NCBI GenBank assembly: GCA_026119855.1
Contig: JAOWBW010000146.1
Span: 777,547 to 841,546 of the forward strand
Direction: 5' to 3'
DNA from: Campanula takesimana
Lineage: Eukaryota; Streptophyta; Magnoliopsida; Asterales; Campanulaceae
Length of the DNA: 64,000 nt
Numbering within the stretch: the first letter of the stretch is position 1; each line of letters begins with the position of its first letter. Shown piece after piece: positions 33,470 through 46,378 of this stretch. The position numbers and the translations under genes are program-made. A model generated the notes under the pieces. It ran no database searches. It had not been told where the DNA came from and saw nothing but the letters and a program-made list of their open reading frames with translations.

Positions 33470-35870
33470 GCTAAGAAAGGTATGTCATTTGGTCTTTGTT
33501 TGTGATAAAAGGGTAATTTGGTTTCATTTCCTACATATACATAGTGGTTGAATATTGGAACGACAACTCACATAAAGGAAGTTTATGTAGGATTGCCTGA
33601 AATACCAAAGTCCTGGAGAAGATGAAGGATTCACCTATATGGAAGCCAGGATCCGGTTGAAGTGCAAGGCATCGGGAATTTTTCTTATTGTTAAAGTACT
33701 TAGTAATATTTGTATAAATACTACATTTGTTGTACCGTCATTTAGATGGAATTTGATATTTATCACACTATTGAACAAAGAAGGTTATTTTGTTCAATTT
33801 TATAAATGTGATTTTTATTTTTATTCCAATGTTGATGGTACTAGTACTTTGTCAAGTAGTCTTTATTCACTTGACCTTATTTACACAATAAATGAATCCC
33901 ATAAATAATGAAACCAAAACTAGAAAGCAAAAGTTATCAAGTAAATTTTTAAGGCATAAGCGTTTAGGTCATATTTCCAGGAAGAAAATTGATAAGCTTA
34001 TGTTAAAGGAAATCTTGAACAAACTTGATATTTTGGAAAATACTTTTGCATTAAATGCCTTAAAAGAAATTTACAAACATTAAAAGGATAATATTCTCGA
34101 GAGTATCAAGTGTCTTTAAAACTAATACATATGAAAATTGTGGGCCATTCATTATTCCTTCGTGGAAAGGTCAACAATAGTTATTACGTTTCTAAATGAC
34201 TACTCTCAATATGGATGCATTTATTACTTCATGCAAAGACTCAAGTTATGGACGTTTTCAAGTCTTATGAGGTCAAAGTTGGAAATCAACTTTGAAAGAC
34301 TATTAAGAACATTAGGTCCAATCATGATAGAGTATATCATGGTTGGAATGATTGTTAAATGGAACGTCTAAGTCCTTTTTACTCGCTATTTTGAAAAGTG
34401 TGGGATTGTCTCCATCTACATTAAGCCGGGTACGCCTAGCATGAATGATGTACACAAGAGACTTGATAAAATCCTTAAGGAAATGGTAATAAGCATGTTT
34501 TGTGCTTCTTTTACCTCACTCATTATGGGCGATACATTAAAACCGCAGCCCTTATTCTCATTAAAGCTCCCTCTAAGCTACTAATAAAAACCCTTTATGA
34601 TTTTGGGACGAATAAGGAACACGTCCTTAAATCATCTTCATTTATGGGATTGTCTAACATAAGGGTAGACCTTATAAGTCTACTAAGGGCAAGTTAGACA
34701 TAAGATTGTTAGTAGTTATTCATGAGGTAAGCCAAGAGATCTAGAGATATATAAATTTTACAAACCAAAAAAAAAAAATTTGAACATTTTGAAACGAGAA
34801 AAGCTAGGTTCTTTGAGGATGTTGAATTTAGTGGGAGATTAGGTGTAATATTTTGAATTTGGAAAAGAAGAGGCATCCATCTCTTCACCTCTTCCATAAG
34901 TTCCAATTGGATTTCAAATTTTGTACTTGATATTCAAGAAGAACATACAATTCAAAATAAATATGGGTTCCCTATAAATATTGAACAACATGAAAATGTT
35001 GATCATAAGAAGGAAATTCAACAACCTCAAAATTAGGAAGAACCAAGTGCCCTTAAAAAGATACAATAGAGTAAGAAGGATTGCAATATCGGATAATTAT
35101 GAGATGTATCTTACCGAGAAATAAAGGACACATATGTTTAGTGGGAGATGAGACATTCATCTACCATAAAGCCATTAATGGTCTTAATTCTCATAAGTAG
35201 ATTAATACCATTAAGAGTTGAAATCTTTGAAAGATAACAACTTTTGGGATCTTTTACATTACCTAAAGATGTGAAACCTATAAATGGGTCTCTAAGACCT
35301 AAAAGGATTCACAAAAGTAATGCTGAAAGATATAAAGACCCATCTAGTTGCTAAAAAATTTTCAACTCATAAGAAAGGCATTAATTATCAAGAAAGAAAC
35401 ATTTCCCGATATCTTCTAAAAACTCTTTTAACCATTATGGCACTAGTAGCAATTTGTGTCTTAAGCTTCATCAAATGGATATTAAGAATTTTTCCTAATG
35501 GAAACATTGGGGAAACTATCTATATGAAGAAATCCATTTATGAACTTAAGTAAAACTTCTCATTAATGGTATTTAAAGATTAATCAAGTTATTCTTTCAT
35601 TTGGTTTTGAAATGAATCTTGATAAATATTGTATATACCATAAGTTCAGTGGGAGTAAAAATTATAATTTTGGTCTTATGTGTGGGTAATATTTGCTTGC
35701 TAGTAATGTTTTAAACCTTAATAAGGAAACTAAGAAATTTCTTTGGAATGAAAATTCTTGGTGAGGCATCTTTTTGTATTAGGAATCCAAGTTCACTGTG
35801 AGTATTCACGGAGTATTTTGGGATTATCACAAAAGGCCTATATAGAAAAGGTATTACAAAAGGTATAGCA
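33470..35870 (+). pseudogene. Copia pol, 5' part, heavily decayed
   Basis: Scattered frames: FVVPSFRWNLIFITLLNKEG and KFLRHKRLGHISRKKIDKL (gag-pre-integrase), remnants of an integrase core (34190-34500), then reverse-transcriptase text HLVAKKFSTHKKGINYQE, TLLTIMALVAICVLSFIKW and ETIYMKKSIYELK (35320-35550). There are many stops and frame changes. The RT is cut at 35870 by the giant-LTR element. Confidence 0.82.
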
Positions 35871-38800
35871 TGACACGCCCCAAGTCCCGGGATCCCCTAA
35901 TAGAACCTCGAACCTGGTGCGCGTACTAACAAGAAACAAGAAACTAACGGGAAACAGGAACAATACCTGTTAGAAACAAACTGACATGCTATATCTACTC
36001 AAGAATAAGGAGCTAAGATAGCTCACAACGAGTTCTAGACCAAGAAAATTAAAACCAAACAAGGTTACATACAGCGGAAGACATGCTTAGCAAATAAGCT
36101 GGCATCAAGAACTGTCTAGGGACAACAAATACTACCCCAATACAAGCCCAGGGTTTATTAACTCATACAAGATCGTCCTTACCAAATATAAAAGGACACT
36201 AACTTCGAACAAGAATATCCTGCTGAGTAAGTTCCCAGCTAAGTCGAGCCTCACTGCGTACTATCCCCTACTTTCCTGGGGGGGGAAACAATTAAACAAA
36301 TAAAGGGTGAGATAAATATCAGTAAGCTATTAACATACAACTATATGTCATGTTATCATGCAATACAAGTAGATACTCAACTAAACATATATCAAGTATC
36401 ATCAAGTAACCAGTATAGGAGAGGCTAAGCCAACTCAACAAGTAATCAAGCTCAAGATATGATCAGGTAACAAGTAGTCAAGTAGTGTGAGAGGCTAGAC
36501 CAGCTCACCAAGATGCACATAGGCCTATCACACATTTTTACCTGAATCCTTCCTTATTCCTCCCAAGAATACCATTTGTTGTCGATGCTTTTCTAGCTGA
36601 GGACAACCAAGAACAAGAACAAGAAACTGCTGTGCAGTATATAAGAAGACCTGGTAACCAGTGTCATCCACAAGAACAAGATCCACGAGGTGTTCAAGAC
36701 AAGAGTTTAGCATTCACTTAAGTCAGGCTTATTGCTCCAACCAAGGAAGCTATGCCCTTACTATGGCCGGTAGTAAGGGGTCAGGCGGAAATACATAGGG
36801 ACCCGATTGTCACTTAAGCCCCAGCTCTCGCGACAAGCGTGAACCTATATATTTTCGAACAAGCAAAGAGAACCAGCTGGACTCACACAAGAATGCACAA
36901 GTAGATGTTTACTTGAACTACGAGAATAGAACTAAGTCCCATATTAGTGGACCAGTCTTTATGCACCATGTAATCATGTATCATGTGCTCACGAGAATAT
37001 GCACCATGTAGTCATGTATCATGTTATCACGAGAATACAAGTACACATACGCAATCATTGCGAAGACAAATCAATCTAACAATGGCACGTAGAGTGTCCA
37101 TATAACACGGTCAATCCAAATTAGAGTCTATTAATAACAGACCTCAAACAAGTAATAGGGTATATCATTCTATATCACTTTGTCACATGCCAAGTTTGCA
37201 CGTACATATTCATATCACGTTTAACACATTAAAGTGTCTATCACGATACCCTTACTATCAAATAGAGCCCAATACCTTAGACTCTAAACACGTAGAAGAA
37301 TAGGTCACATTGTACCTAGACACAGTCATACTTCACGTATATGTATCGTTAATAATCAAATACATTTCCTAACACATATTGTGTTTTTATAACCATTCTT
37401 ATTAATTTAAATCGTAGTATTCACGATTATATGAACGATCTTCATATTACACTAGTCCTTATTTTCTTTAGGAACTCATTTCAAGACAAGATATCTTCTT
37501 TATATTTTATATACTTCATTGAGTATATACACGATTAAAAACTAAATCATTTACACTTTAGTGCTTATTTATAGCACTTCCAATATACACGTATCAAGTT
37601 CAAGTATGTAGTAGAGTTAATCATTCTCTATCTAGTTCCATAACCCAATTCTTTGGTTATTCATACCATGTACCAATCAATCAAGAAGCCACATTCTATC
37701 AAGTAAATATATGCAAGATTTGCATATACACATCAAGACTCTTTCAAGTTTATTACCATACACATATATTGGTGTCAAGGCACGTACAAGATTTTATAAT
37801 CTTATATTCAAGTCTTAATCCAATTATTTGGATGTTCAGGTCATGTACAAGATTTTATTGTCTTATACTTCAAGTTACTGTCTCAACTTAAGACATTCAA
37901 GACATTCAAGACATTCAGGACATTCAAGACATATACAAGATTTTATCATCTTATATCCAAGTTCTCAATCCATTTCTTTGGATGGTTAAACATGTACAAG
38001 AGTTAATTATCTTATACTTCAAGTTCAAGCTAAGAAGATGAACTATACATCTTTCACGTACTATTTTCCAAATCCTTTTCTTAGGACATTCAAGACATTA
38101 GTTGGTGCCCCAAAGGTGCACAATCATTAACTTCAAGACACATAAAAGAGTTACTACTCTTATACTCAAGTTATCATTTAATTATGATTCAAGTCCACCT
38201 TTCATTTGTTCACAAAGGGACTATTTTTCAGTACTAGAGTGTTCTACAACACTCATCTAGGCCATCTAGGGGTAGTACCCTAAACTTAGTCTAAGAACAC
38301 TTCGAGTTCAAATTAAGTAAATGAGCTAGACAACTCATACTTACAAGTTCATAATCCCCTACATAGGATATTCGAGCTCAAGACACTAATTTGGTGCCCT
38401 CTAGGTGCACAAACATAGGTTCCAAGACAAGCATAACACATAAGTGCTTGTTCATAGCACTTACTAAACATAAAGAAGAGTTTTTCCTTTTATACTCAAG
38501 TTCTCATTTTAATTTAATGAGTACTCATGTTCAAGATCAATTTCTAATGCCCCAAAAGGTACATATACACTTGCTAGGACATCTTATACTAAGGCTCTAT
38601 ACCTTGGGAGGGATAAGGTTTCATCTCCATTTAGTTTAAACAATTATTGTAAAACAGGGGTTCTGGGCGGTCGCCCAACCCCATCCTGGGCGGTCGCCCA
38701 AGATCACAATTTTTGACACTCGAGTCTGATGACATGGGCGGTCGCCCATAACCACTCTGGGCGGTCGCCCAAGGCCTAAATCAGCAAAAACCCGATTTCT

Positions 38801-39740
38801 TTCCCAGGCTTAGAATTCTCCGTCCCAAGCGTAGGAGTAACTTTTTACTAACATATTAACATTGCTAGGAGTATACAAACATTATCTTAACACCTATTTC
38901 AACCTCAATTCATTTCTTTTACCGTCCCATAAATAATAGGACAATTTCCTTTTATTCCAATTTAATATTTCACCGACCCAAAAGTATATGTACAATTTTA
39001 TATTATACTAATATACCCATTTAGAGATACTTCCATTCATTTACCCGTACCACAAATAATGGTACAATTTTTCTAATACTATTTAAATCAAGTTACTATT
39101 TTACCGTCTCACGAATAGGAGTATAAATTCCTAATATGTTTGCAAACCCATTTACTAGGTTCTCTGTACTACTAGTATAGAAATACTCCCTTCGTCCCAA
39201 TTTTACAAGTATCACGAAAATTGCTCAAAACACAATTTTAACAAGAACAAGTATCGGGAATAATATATATATGCATGTTATTACAAGTAAGGGGGAGTCA
39301 ATAACTTACCTAGTCCGAAATCAAGTTGACCCAAATTAATTTTTTTGTTCGGCAGGAAACGCTCTATTCAGCGCCACGAATATTTATCCGGGACTGGAAT
39401 CACGAACAGAGGGATAATTAATCGCGAGGAGTCGAGAATAGGGTAAAACTGAACTCCCTTCTATGAAACAGAGAGAAAGAACGAGAAGAAAGATTTTTGA
39501 GAATCTTTCTCTGCAAACACAACAAACAAGATATACTTAGGATTTTCCAAGAATTGCAACTAGGCCCCTCAAGTTCTAACTTTGACAAAAAGGCCCCTAA
39601 ACTTTCAACTTTGACATTTAACCACCTTAATTTTCTAAAGCAATTAAATAATTAATTCAAATAAAATAGCATCTAAATATGCTAGCCAAGAATTTAACAA
39701 GCACGTTAAATATTTAACAAGAATAAAGATGGGCGTTACA
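35871..39740 (-). repeat. Giant-LTR element, 3' LTR
   Basis: 3870 bp. Contains CAAGACATTCAAGACATTCA-type short repeats (37888-37930), the dyad array at 38664-38771, and no significant open frame. Confidence 0.9.
38664..38771. repeat. Four dyads TGGGCGGTCGCCCA in the LTR
   Basis: Starts at 38664, 38687, 38735 and 38758; offsets 23, 48 and 23 (pair period 71). Arms GGGCG/CGCCC flank a central GT. The second LTR has the same array at 43888, 43911, 43959 (disrupted by one inserted base) and 43983. Confidence 0.92.
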
Positions 39741-41094
39741 TCCTCCCCACCTTAAAGAAAATTCGCCCTCGAATTTTTACTAGATCAAGATTATAACATA
39801 TATAATCAGCAAATAGAACTCAAGAACATCACGACTATGCACAGATACTCACAAATATTCTATGCAATTTAGATGTATAAATTATAACATCGAAACACAT
39901 AAAGTCAAACAGACTCGATTAGTCAATCCACTATATCGGTGAAACTTGACATATACACTAGAAATAATAGAACTGGTCATATCCTCCAGATCACTGTAAT
40001 ACTAGTCAAATCCACTAGGCAATCTCAGATACTGAAGTCGTGGTTATCCATCGTTTCAATATTCAAAACTGACTTTACGTATATCAATCCATCAAGACAA
40101 TCCATCAAAAGATGTAGCTCTCGGTGTCAAATAGTTAACAATGGAGCTGCCTTCGAAATTCATTCATGAATCTCTAACAAGACCACGAAATCTCAAGAAC
40201 ACACGTACCTTGGTTGTTTCCACTTATAGGTCAACAAAGATAGTTACTTCAAAATAGATATATCCTCTATCAAGAAATTTCTCAAGTTGAATCTTCAACT
40301 CTTTTTAACTCAATCGAGGTCAAGAACATTAATCCAGATGTCAGCACTGTATTCGCACTGTAACAACTCAAGATAATCCAAGTTTCTCATCAAGTAACAG
40401 GTATTTCTCAGTAGAAATTATAGCTGAGATCTCATCAAGAATGGATACATCCATCTGGTTTGGTGTAGAAATTCCACTGTCAATCACATAGGTTAAATAC
40501 CCAGTACAATATCGATAACACTGTTCGAACTTTCAATGCAGAACATGAATATTATACATAAATCTATCATGCTCACATATATAATCAAGCATCTAGCATA
40601 GTAATATTTACCATCTAGTGTGGCAAACAAGAATGGCATAACATATAGAAAGCCAAATCATAACATGTAAGAGTCAAGCCATAACACGTATCACATCAAT
40701 GTCCCATCTAGGTAACATGACCAAGTTAACATAGAACGTATAGGGTGTTATCACCCACACTTTTATCAAGCTCTTATACATAACGATATCAAGCATGTAG
40801 TCTCTTACTAGAGAATACACTTCCACGTAATTCACGAGATAAGGACAAGCATGCATATATAGCACGAAACAATGTCCACTAGACAAGATAGATACGCCTA
40901 AGTCTTTAAAGACTCGCTCTCTCGATTCTCAAACCATCTAATCCAATTGGATCAACACTATCAACACCAGTCCTATGCCTGGTATAACAACAAGTAACGA
41001 AGCACTCGGCGTCGGAAACACACCCAAGACTAACCCAACCTAGGCCATATACCCTATCCAGGCTTAGAGCTAAACTATAGCTCTGATACCAAAC
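39741..41094 (-). other. Giant-LTR element interior, no gag or pol
   Basis: 1354 bp between the LTRs. Polypurine tract GGTGGGGAGGA (minus strand, 39751-39741) borders the 3' LTR. It is followed by AAGAAAATTCGCCCTCGAAT-type plus-strand text common to plant Gypsy 3' ends. No frame longer than about 90 codons and no recognisable motif. This is the packaging/priming skeleton only. Confidence 0.85.
41080..41091 (-). other. Primer binding site of the giant-LTR element
   Basis: GCTCTGATACCA on the plus strand, that is TGGTATCAGAGC on the minus strand, three bases from the 5' LTR at 41095. It fixes the element's orientation. Confidence 0.92.
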
Positions 41095-44000
41095 TGACAC
41101 GCCCCAAGTCCCGGGATCCCCTAATAGAACCTCGAACCTGGTGCGCGTACTAACAAGAAACAAGAAACTAACGGGAAACAGGAACAATACCTGTTAGAAA
41201 CAAACTGACATGCTATATCTACTCAAGAATAAGGAGCTAAGATAGCTCACAACGAGTTCTAGACCAAGAAAATTAAAACCAAACAAGGTTACATACAGCG
41301 GAAGACATGCTTAGCAAATAAGCTGGCATCAAGAACTGTCTAGGGACAACAAATACTACCCCAATACAAGCCCAGAGTTTATTAACTCATACAAGATCGT
41401 CCTTACCAAATATAAAAGGACACTAACTTCGAACAAGAATATCCTGCTGAGTAAGTTCCCAGCTAAGTCGAGCCTCACTGCGTACTATCCCCTGCTTTCC
41501 TAGGGGGGGAAACAATTAAACAAATAAAGGGTGAGATAAATCTCAGTAAGCTATTAACATGCAACTATATGTCATGTTATCATGCAATACAAGTAGATAC
41601 TCAACTAAACATATATCAAGTATCATCAAGTAACCAGTATAGGAGAGGCTAAGCCAACTCAACAAGTAATCAAGCTCAAGATATGATCAGGTAACAAGTA
41701 GTCAAGTAGTGTGAGAGGCTAGACCAGCTCACCAAGATACACATAGGCCTATCACACATTTTTACCTGAATCCTTCCTTATTCCTCCCAAGAATACCATT
41801 TGTTGTCGATGCTTTTCTAGCTGAGGACAACCAAGAACAAGAACAAGAAACTGCTGTGCAGTATATAAGAAGACCTGGTAACCAGTGTCATCCACAAGAA
41901 CAAGATCCACGAGGTGTTCAAGACAAGAGTTTAGCATTCACTTAAGTCAGGCTTATTGCTCCAACCAAGGAAGCTATGCCCTTACTATGGCCGGTAGTAA
42001 GGGGTCAGGCGGAAATACATAGGGACCCGATTGTCACTTAAGCCCCAGCTCTCGCGACAAGCGTGAACCTATATATTTTCGAACAAGCAAAGAGAACCAG
42101 CTGGACTCACACAAGAATGCACAAGTAGATGTTTACTTGAACTACGAGAATAGAACTAAGTCCCATATTAGTGGACCAGTCTTTATGCACCATGTAATCA
42201 TGTATCATGTGCTCACGAGAATATGCACCATGTAGTCATGTATCATGTTCTCACGAGAATACAAGTACACGTACGCAATCATTGCGAAGACAAATCAATC
42301 TAACAATGGCACGTATAGTGTCCATATAACACGGTCAATCCAAGTTAGAGTCTATTAATAACAGACCTCAAACAAGTAATATGGTATATCATTCTATATC
42401 ACTTTGTCACATGCCAAGTTTGCACGTACATATTCATATCACGTTTAACACATTAAAGTGTCTATCACGATACCCTTACTATCAAATAGAGCCCAATACC
42501 TTAGACTCTAAACACGTAGAAGAATAGGTCACATTGTACCTAGACACAGTCATACTTCACGTATATGTATCGTTAATAATCGAATACATTTCCTAACACA
42601 TATTGTGTTTTATAACCATTCTTATTAATTTAAATCGTAGTATTCACGATTATATGAATGATCTTCATATTACACTAGTCCTTATTTTCTTTAGGAACTC
42701 ATTTCAAGACAAGATATCTTCTTTATATTTTATATACTTCATTGAGTATATACACGATTAAAAACTAAATCATTTACACTTTAGTGCTTATTTATAGCAC
42801 TTCCAATATACACGTATCAAGTTCAAGTATGTAGTAGAGTTAATCATTCTCTATCTAGTTCCATAACCCAATTCTTTGGTTATTCATACCATGTACCAAT
42901 CAATCAAGAAGCCACATTCTATCAAGTAAATATATGCAAGATTTGCATATACACATCAAGACTCTTTCAAGTTTATTACCATACACATATATTGGTGTCA
43001 AGGCACGTACAAGATTTTATAATCTTATATTCAAGTCTTAATCCAATTATTTGGATGTTCAGGTCATGTACAAGATTTTATTGTCTTATACTTCAAGTTA
43101 CTGTCTCAACTTAAGACATTCAAGACATTCAAGACATTCAGGACATTCAAGACATATACAAGATTTTATCATCTTATATCCAAGTTCTCAATCCATTTCT
43201 TTGGATGGTTAAACATGTACAAGAGTTAATTATCTTATACTTCAAGTTCAAGCTAAGCAAGATGAACTATACATCTTTCACGTACTATTTTCCAAATCCT
43301 TTTCTTAGGACATTCAAGACATTAGTTGGTGCCCCAAAGGTGCATAATCATTAACTTCAAGACACATAAAAGAGTTACTACTCTTATACTCAAGTTATCA
43401 TTTAATTATGATTCAAGTCCACCTTTCATTTGTTCACAAAGGGACTATTTTTCAGTACTAGAGTGTTCTACAACACTCATCTAGGCCATCTAGGGGTAGT
43501 ACCCTAAACTTAGTCTAAGAACACTTCGAGTTCCAAATTAAGTAAATGAGCTAGACAACTCATACTTACAAGTTCATAATCCCCTACATAGGATATTCGA
43601 GCTCAAGACACTAATTGGTGCCCTCTAGGTGCACAAACATAGGTTCCAAGACAAGCATAACACATAAGTGCTTGTTCATAGCACTTACTAAACATAAAGA
43701 AGAGTTTTTCCTTTTATACTCAAGTTCTCATTTTAATTTAATGAGTACTCATGTTCAAGATCAATTTCTAATGCCCCAAAAGGTACATATACACTTGCTA
43801 GGACATCTTATACTAAGGCTCTATACCTTGGGAGGGATAAGGTTTCATCTCCATTTAGTTTAAACAATTATTGTAAAACAGGGGTTCTGGGCGGTCGCCC
43901 AACCCCATCCTGGGCGGTCGCCCAAGATCACAATTTTTGACACTCGAGTCTGATGACATGGGCGGTCGCCACATAACCACTCTGGGCGGTCGCCCAAGGC

Positions 44001-44964
44001 CTAAATCAGCAAAAACCCGATTTCTTTCCCAGGCTTAGAATTCTCCGTCCCAAGCGTAGGAGTAACTTTTTACTAACATATTAACATTGCTAGGAGTATA
44101 CAAACATTATCTTAACACCTATTTCAACCTCAATTCATTTCTTTTACCGTCCCATAAATAATAGGACAATTTCCTTTTATTCCAATTTAATATTTCACCG
44201 ACCCAAAAGTATATGTACAATTTTATATTATACTAATATACCCATTTAGAGATACTTCCATTCATTTACCCGTACCACAAATAATGGTACAATTTTTCTA
44301 ATACTATATAAATCAAGTTACTATTTTACCGTCTCACGAATAGGAGTATAAATTCCTAATATGTTTGCAAACCCATTTACTAGGTTCTCTGTACTACTAG
44401 TATAGAAATACTCCCTTCGTCCCAATTTTACAAGTATCACGAAAATTGCCAAAACACCAATTTAACAAGAACAAGTATCGGGAATAACATATATGCATGT
44501 TATACAAGTAAGGGGAGTCAATAACTTACCTAGTCCGAAATCAAGTTGACCCAAATTATTTCTGTTCGGCAGGAAACGCTCTATTCAGCGCCACGAATAT
44601 TTATCCGGGACCGAAATCACGAACAGAGGGATAATTAATCGCGAGGAGTCGAGATACATAGGTAAGAACTAGAACTCCCTTCAAAACGAAACTACGAAAC
44701 AGAGAGAAAGAACGAGAAGAAAGATTTTTGAGAATCTTTCTCTGCAAACACAACAAGATATACTTAGGATTTTCCAAGAATTGCAACTAGCCCCTCAAGT
44801 TCTAACTTTGACAAAAAGGCCCCTAAACTTTCAACTTTGACATTTAACCACCTTAATTTTCTAAAGCAATTAAATAATTAATTCAATAAAATAGCATCTA
44901 AATATGCTAGCCAAGAATTTAACAAGCACGTTAAATATTTAACAAGAATAAAGTTGGCGTTACA
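41095..44964 (-). repeat. Giant-LTR element, 5' LTR
   Basis: 3870 bp, same content as 35871-39740. Differences are sparse over the first 3.3 kb and dense in the last 550 bp (44440-44964), the U3 start on the element's strand. Confidence 0.9.
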
Positions 44965-44969
44965 TAGCA

Positions 44970-45535
44970 TGCAAAACTATAAACCACTTGACACCCCTAA
45001 TTTTAAAGGAGACATGCTTAGTCTCAAACAATGTCCTAAAGTTAATTATGAATCAAAGTATATAGAAATATCCCTCTTTGCATCAGCAGTAAGAAATCTT
45101 AATAAATGCATAAGGCTTGCATTCAATGTTGGGATGCTTGGTCAATACCAAAGCAATCCAGAAAGAACATTAAGTAGTAGCCAAAAGAATGATATATTAT
45201 TTACAAAACACAAAGATCTACATGCCTATTTTTAATCGGACAATCTTGAGATCATTTGGTATTCTGATATTTGTTAAAATTACATGGCTACATAAGTTTT
45301 AATGGACTGTGATTTGTCAAAACAAGTGTCGAAAGACCAATTAAAGATATGACTATCAGGTAGCAGCAGTTCCGTACTCTAAACAAAGGTTTATGGATTT
45401 AGACATTAAGTATCTTGTTATAAAGAAAAAAGTACAAAAGAACAGAGAAATACAACTTATTAGAACACTCCATAATTTAACGGATCCATTTATGAAACGT
45501 TATCATCTTTAGTGTTTCACGAGCATGTTGCTCAT
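44970..45535 (+). pseudogene. Copia pol, RT/RNase H end, decayed
   Basis: After the insertion the frame resumes YKPLDTPNFKGDMLSLKQCP and ASAVRNLNKCIRLAFNVGML, GQYQSNPE, as in the end of Copia RT. RNase H is only fragments, ending TDPFMKR and a CFTSMLLIWV-like tail in shifted frames. Confidence 0.8.
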
Positions 45536-45887
45536 ATGGGTGTAACAATTGATAACATTTAATTTAGTGGGAGTTTTGTGTTGTACTTCATTAATTGTTC
45601 TATTATTTTAATCTCATTTGGTAAAGTTGGACTAGTTGGAGAATATGTTTATATATTCATTAAGTTCCATGCTACACATATATACTTTTGATCTATGTCG
45701 TTTAGTTGGATTGGTATATGTGATTATAGTGGGTTTAGTTGCGAATTCAATTACACAACGACCGCCCCTTTAGTCCTATACTTATATGGCTAATGGACGA
45801 GATTGTTATAGATGACAACAAAGTGCACATAAGGGTTGTCATTTATGTTATACTTATGATTTAAAAGGAAGAACTTGTTTGAAACCC

Positions 45888-45898
45888 AAGTGGGAGAT
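45888..45898 (+). other. Copia polypurine tract
   Basis: AAGTGGGAGAT immediately before the 3' LTR, the usual plus-strand primer of Copia elements. Confidence 0.85.
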
Positions 45899-46378
45899 TG
45901 TTAGAACATGGCTTGCAATACAAGTTATTTGGACTTCCATTAATAAAATCATGACTATAATATTGATATAAAGTATAGTCAAACCTAGTCAATGTGTAGA
46001 ATCCCTGAAATGTAATTTATCTATTTATGATGGGCAAAATGGTAAATTAACATTGCTTAAGAAGTGAATAGGTGTGGTCCCTAAATGAAATGTCACCAAG
46101 CCTACTATATAAAGGGACTTCCATCATCCCTTAAAGGCTGCTAGAATCTTTAGTTTTCTCATTAATAATCATCTTCATTTGTTAGAAGAGGAAGAGAGAA
46201 ATTGAAATAGACATTCATCATTTAGAAGAACACATTTCTAACAATTGTTCTTCATCTTCTCCCTCAAGATCACATCATGGATTCAACAGGTAAATGATCT
46301 TGAACGCTTCCGCTTCATCTCCTTCCTCATTCATCTTCTAAATATGAGTATGGCATTCAGGGTAAAATTGTTCCAACA
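45899..46378 (+). repeat. Copia 3' LTR
   Basis: 480 bp, about four substitutions relative to the 5' LTR (near 46040, 46138, 46207 and 46236). Confidence 0.93.

Larger units (their letters stand above)
35871..44964 (-). mobile_element. Giant-LTR, non-autonomous retrotransposon (LARD-like)
   Basis: Two 3870-bp direct repeats (35871-39740 and 41095-44964) surround 1354 bp. Perfect 5-bp target duplication TAGCA (35866-35870 and 44965-44969) within Copia pol. On the minus strand the LTR reads TGTAACGCC...GGGGCGTGTCA. A methionine-tRNA PBS and a G-rich polypurine tract are on that strand, so it is transcribed right to left. LTRs differ by roughly 1%, with indels. The interior has no gag or pol. 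Very long TGTAACGCC-type LTRs suggest descent from a Tekay/Del-like Gypsy element (inference). Confidence 0.9.
31258..46378 (+). mobile_element. Copia-type LTR retrotransposon, nested and decayed
   Basis: Two 480-bp LTRs (31258-31737 and 45899-46378), TGTTAGAAC...TTCCAACA. Perfect 5-bp target duplication AAAAC (31253-31257 and 46379-46383) in the hAT-B transposase gene. PBS and polypurine tract are intact. The LTRs differ at about four positions by my count (under 1%). Order gag, integrase, RT, RNase H is Copia-like. About 6 kb of its own DNA; the rest is the giant-LTR insertion 35871-44964. Confidence 0.93.

Noticed and set aside
36528..36713. 61-codon frame repeated identically at 41752-41937, and an 82-codon frame at 38391 and 43615
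   Set aside because: Identical because they lie in the two LTRs; no motif, not in the strand order of a gene.
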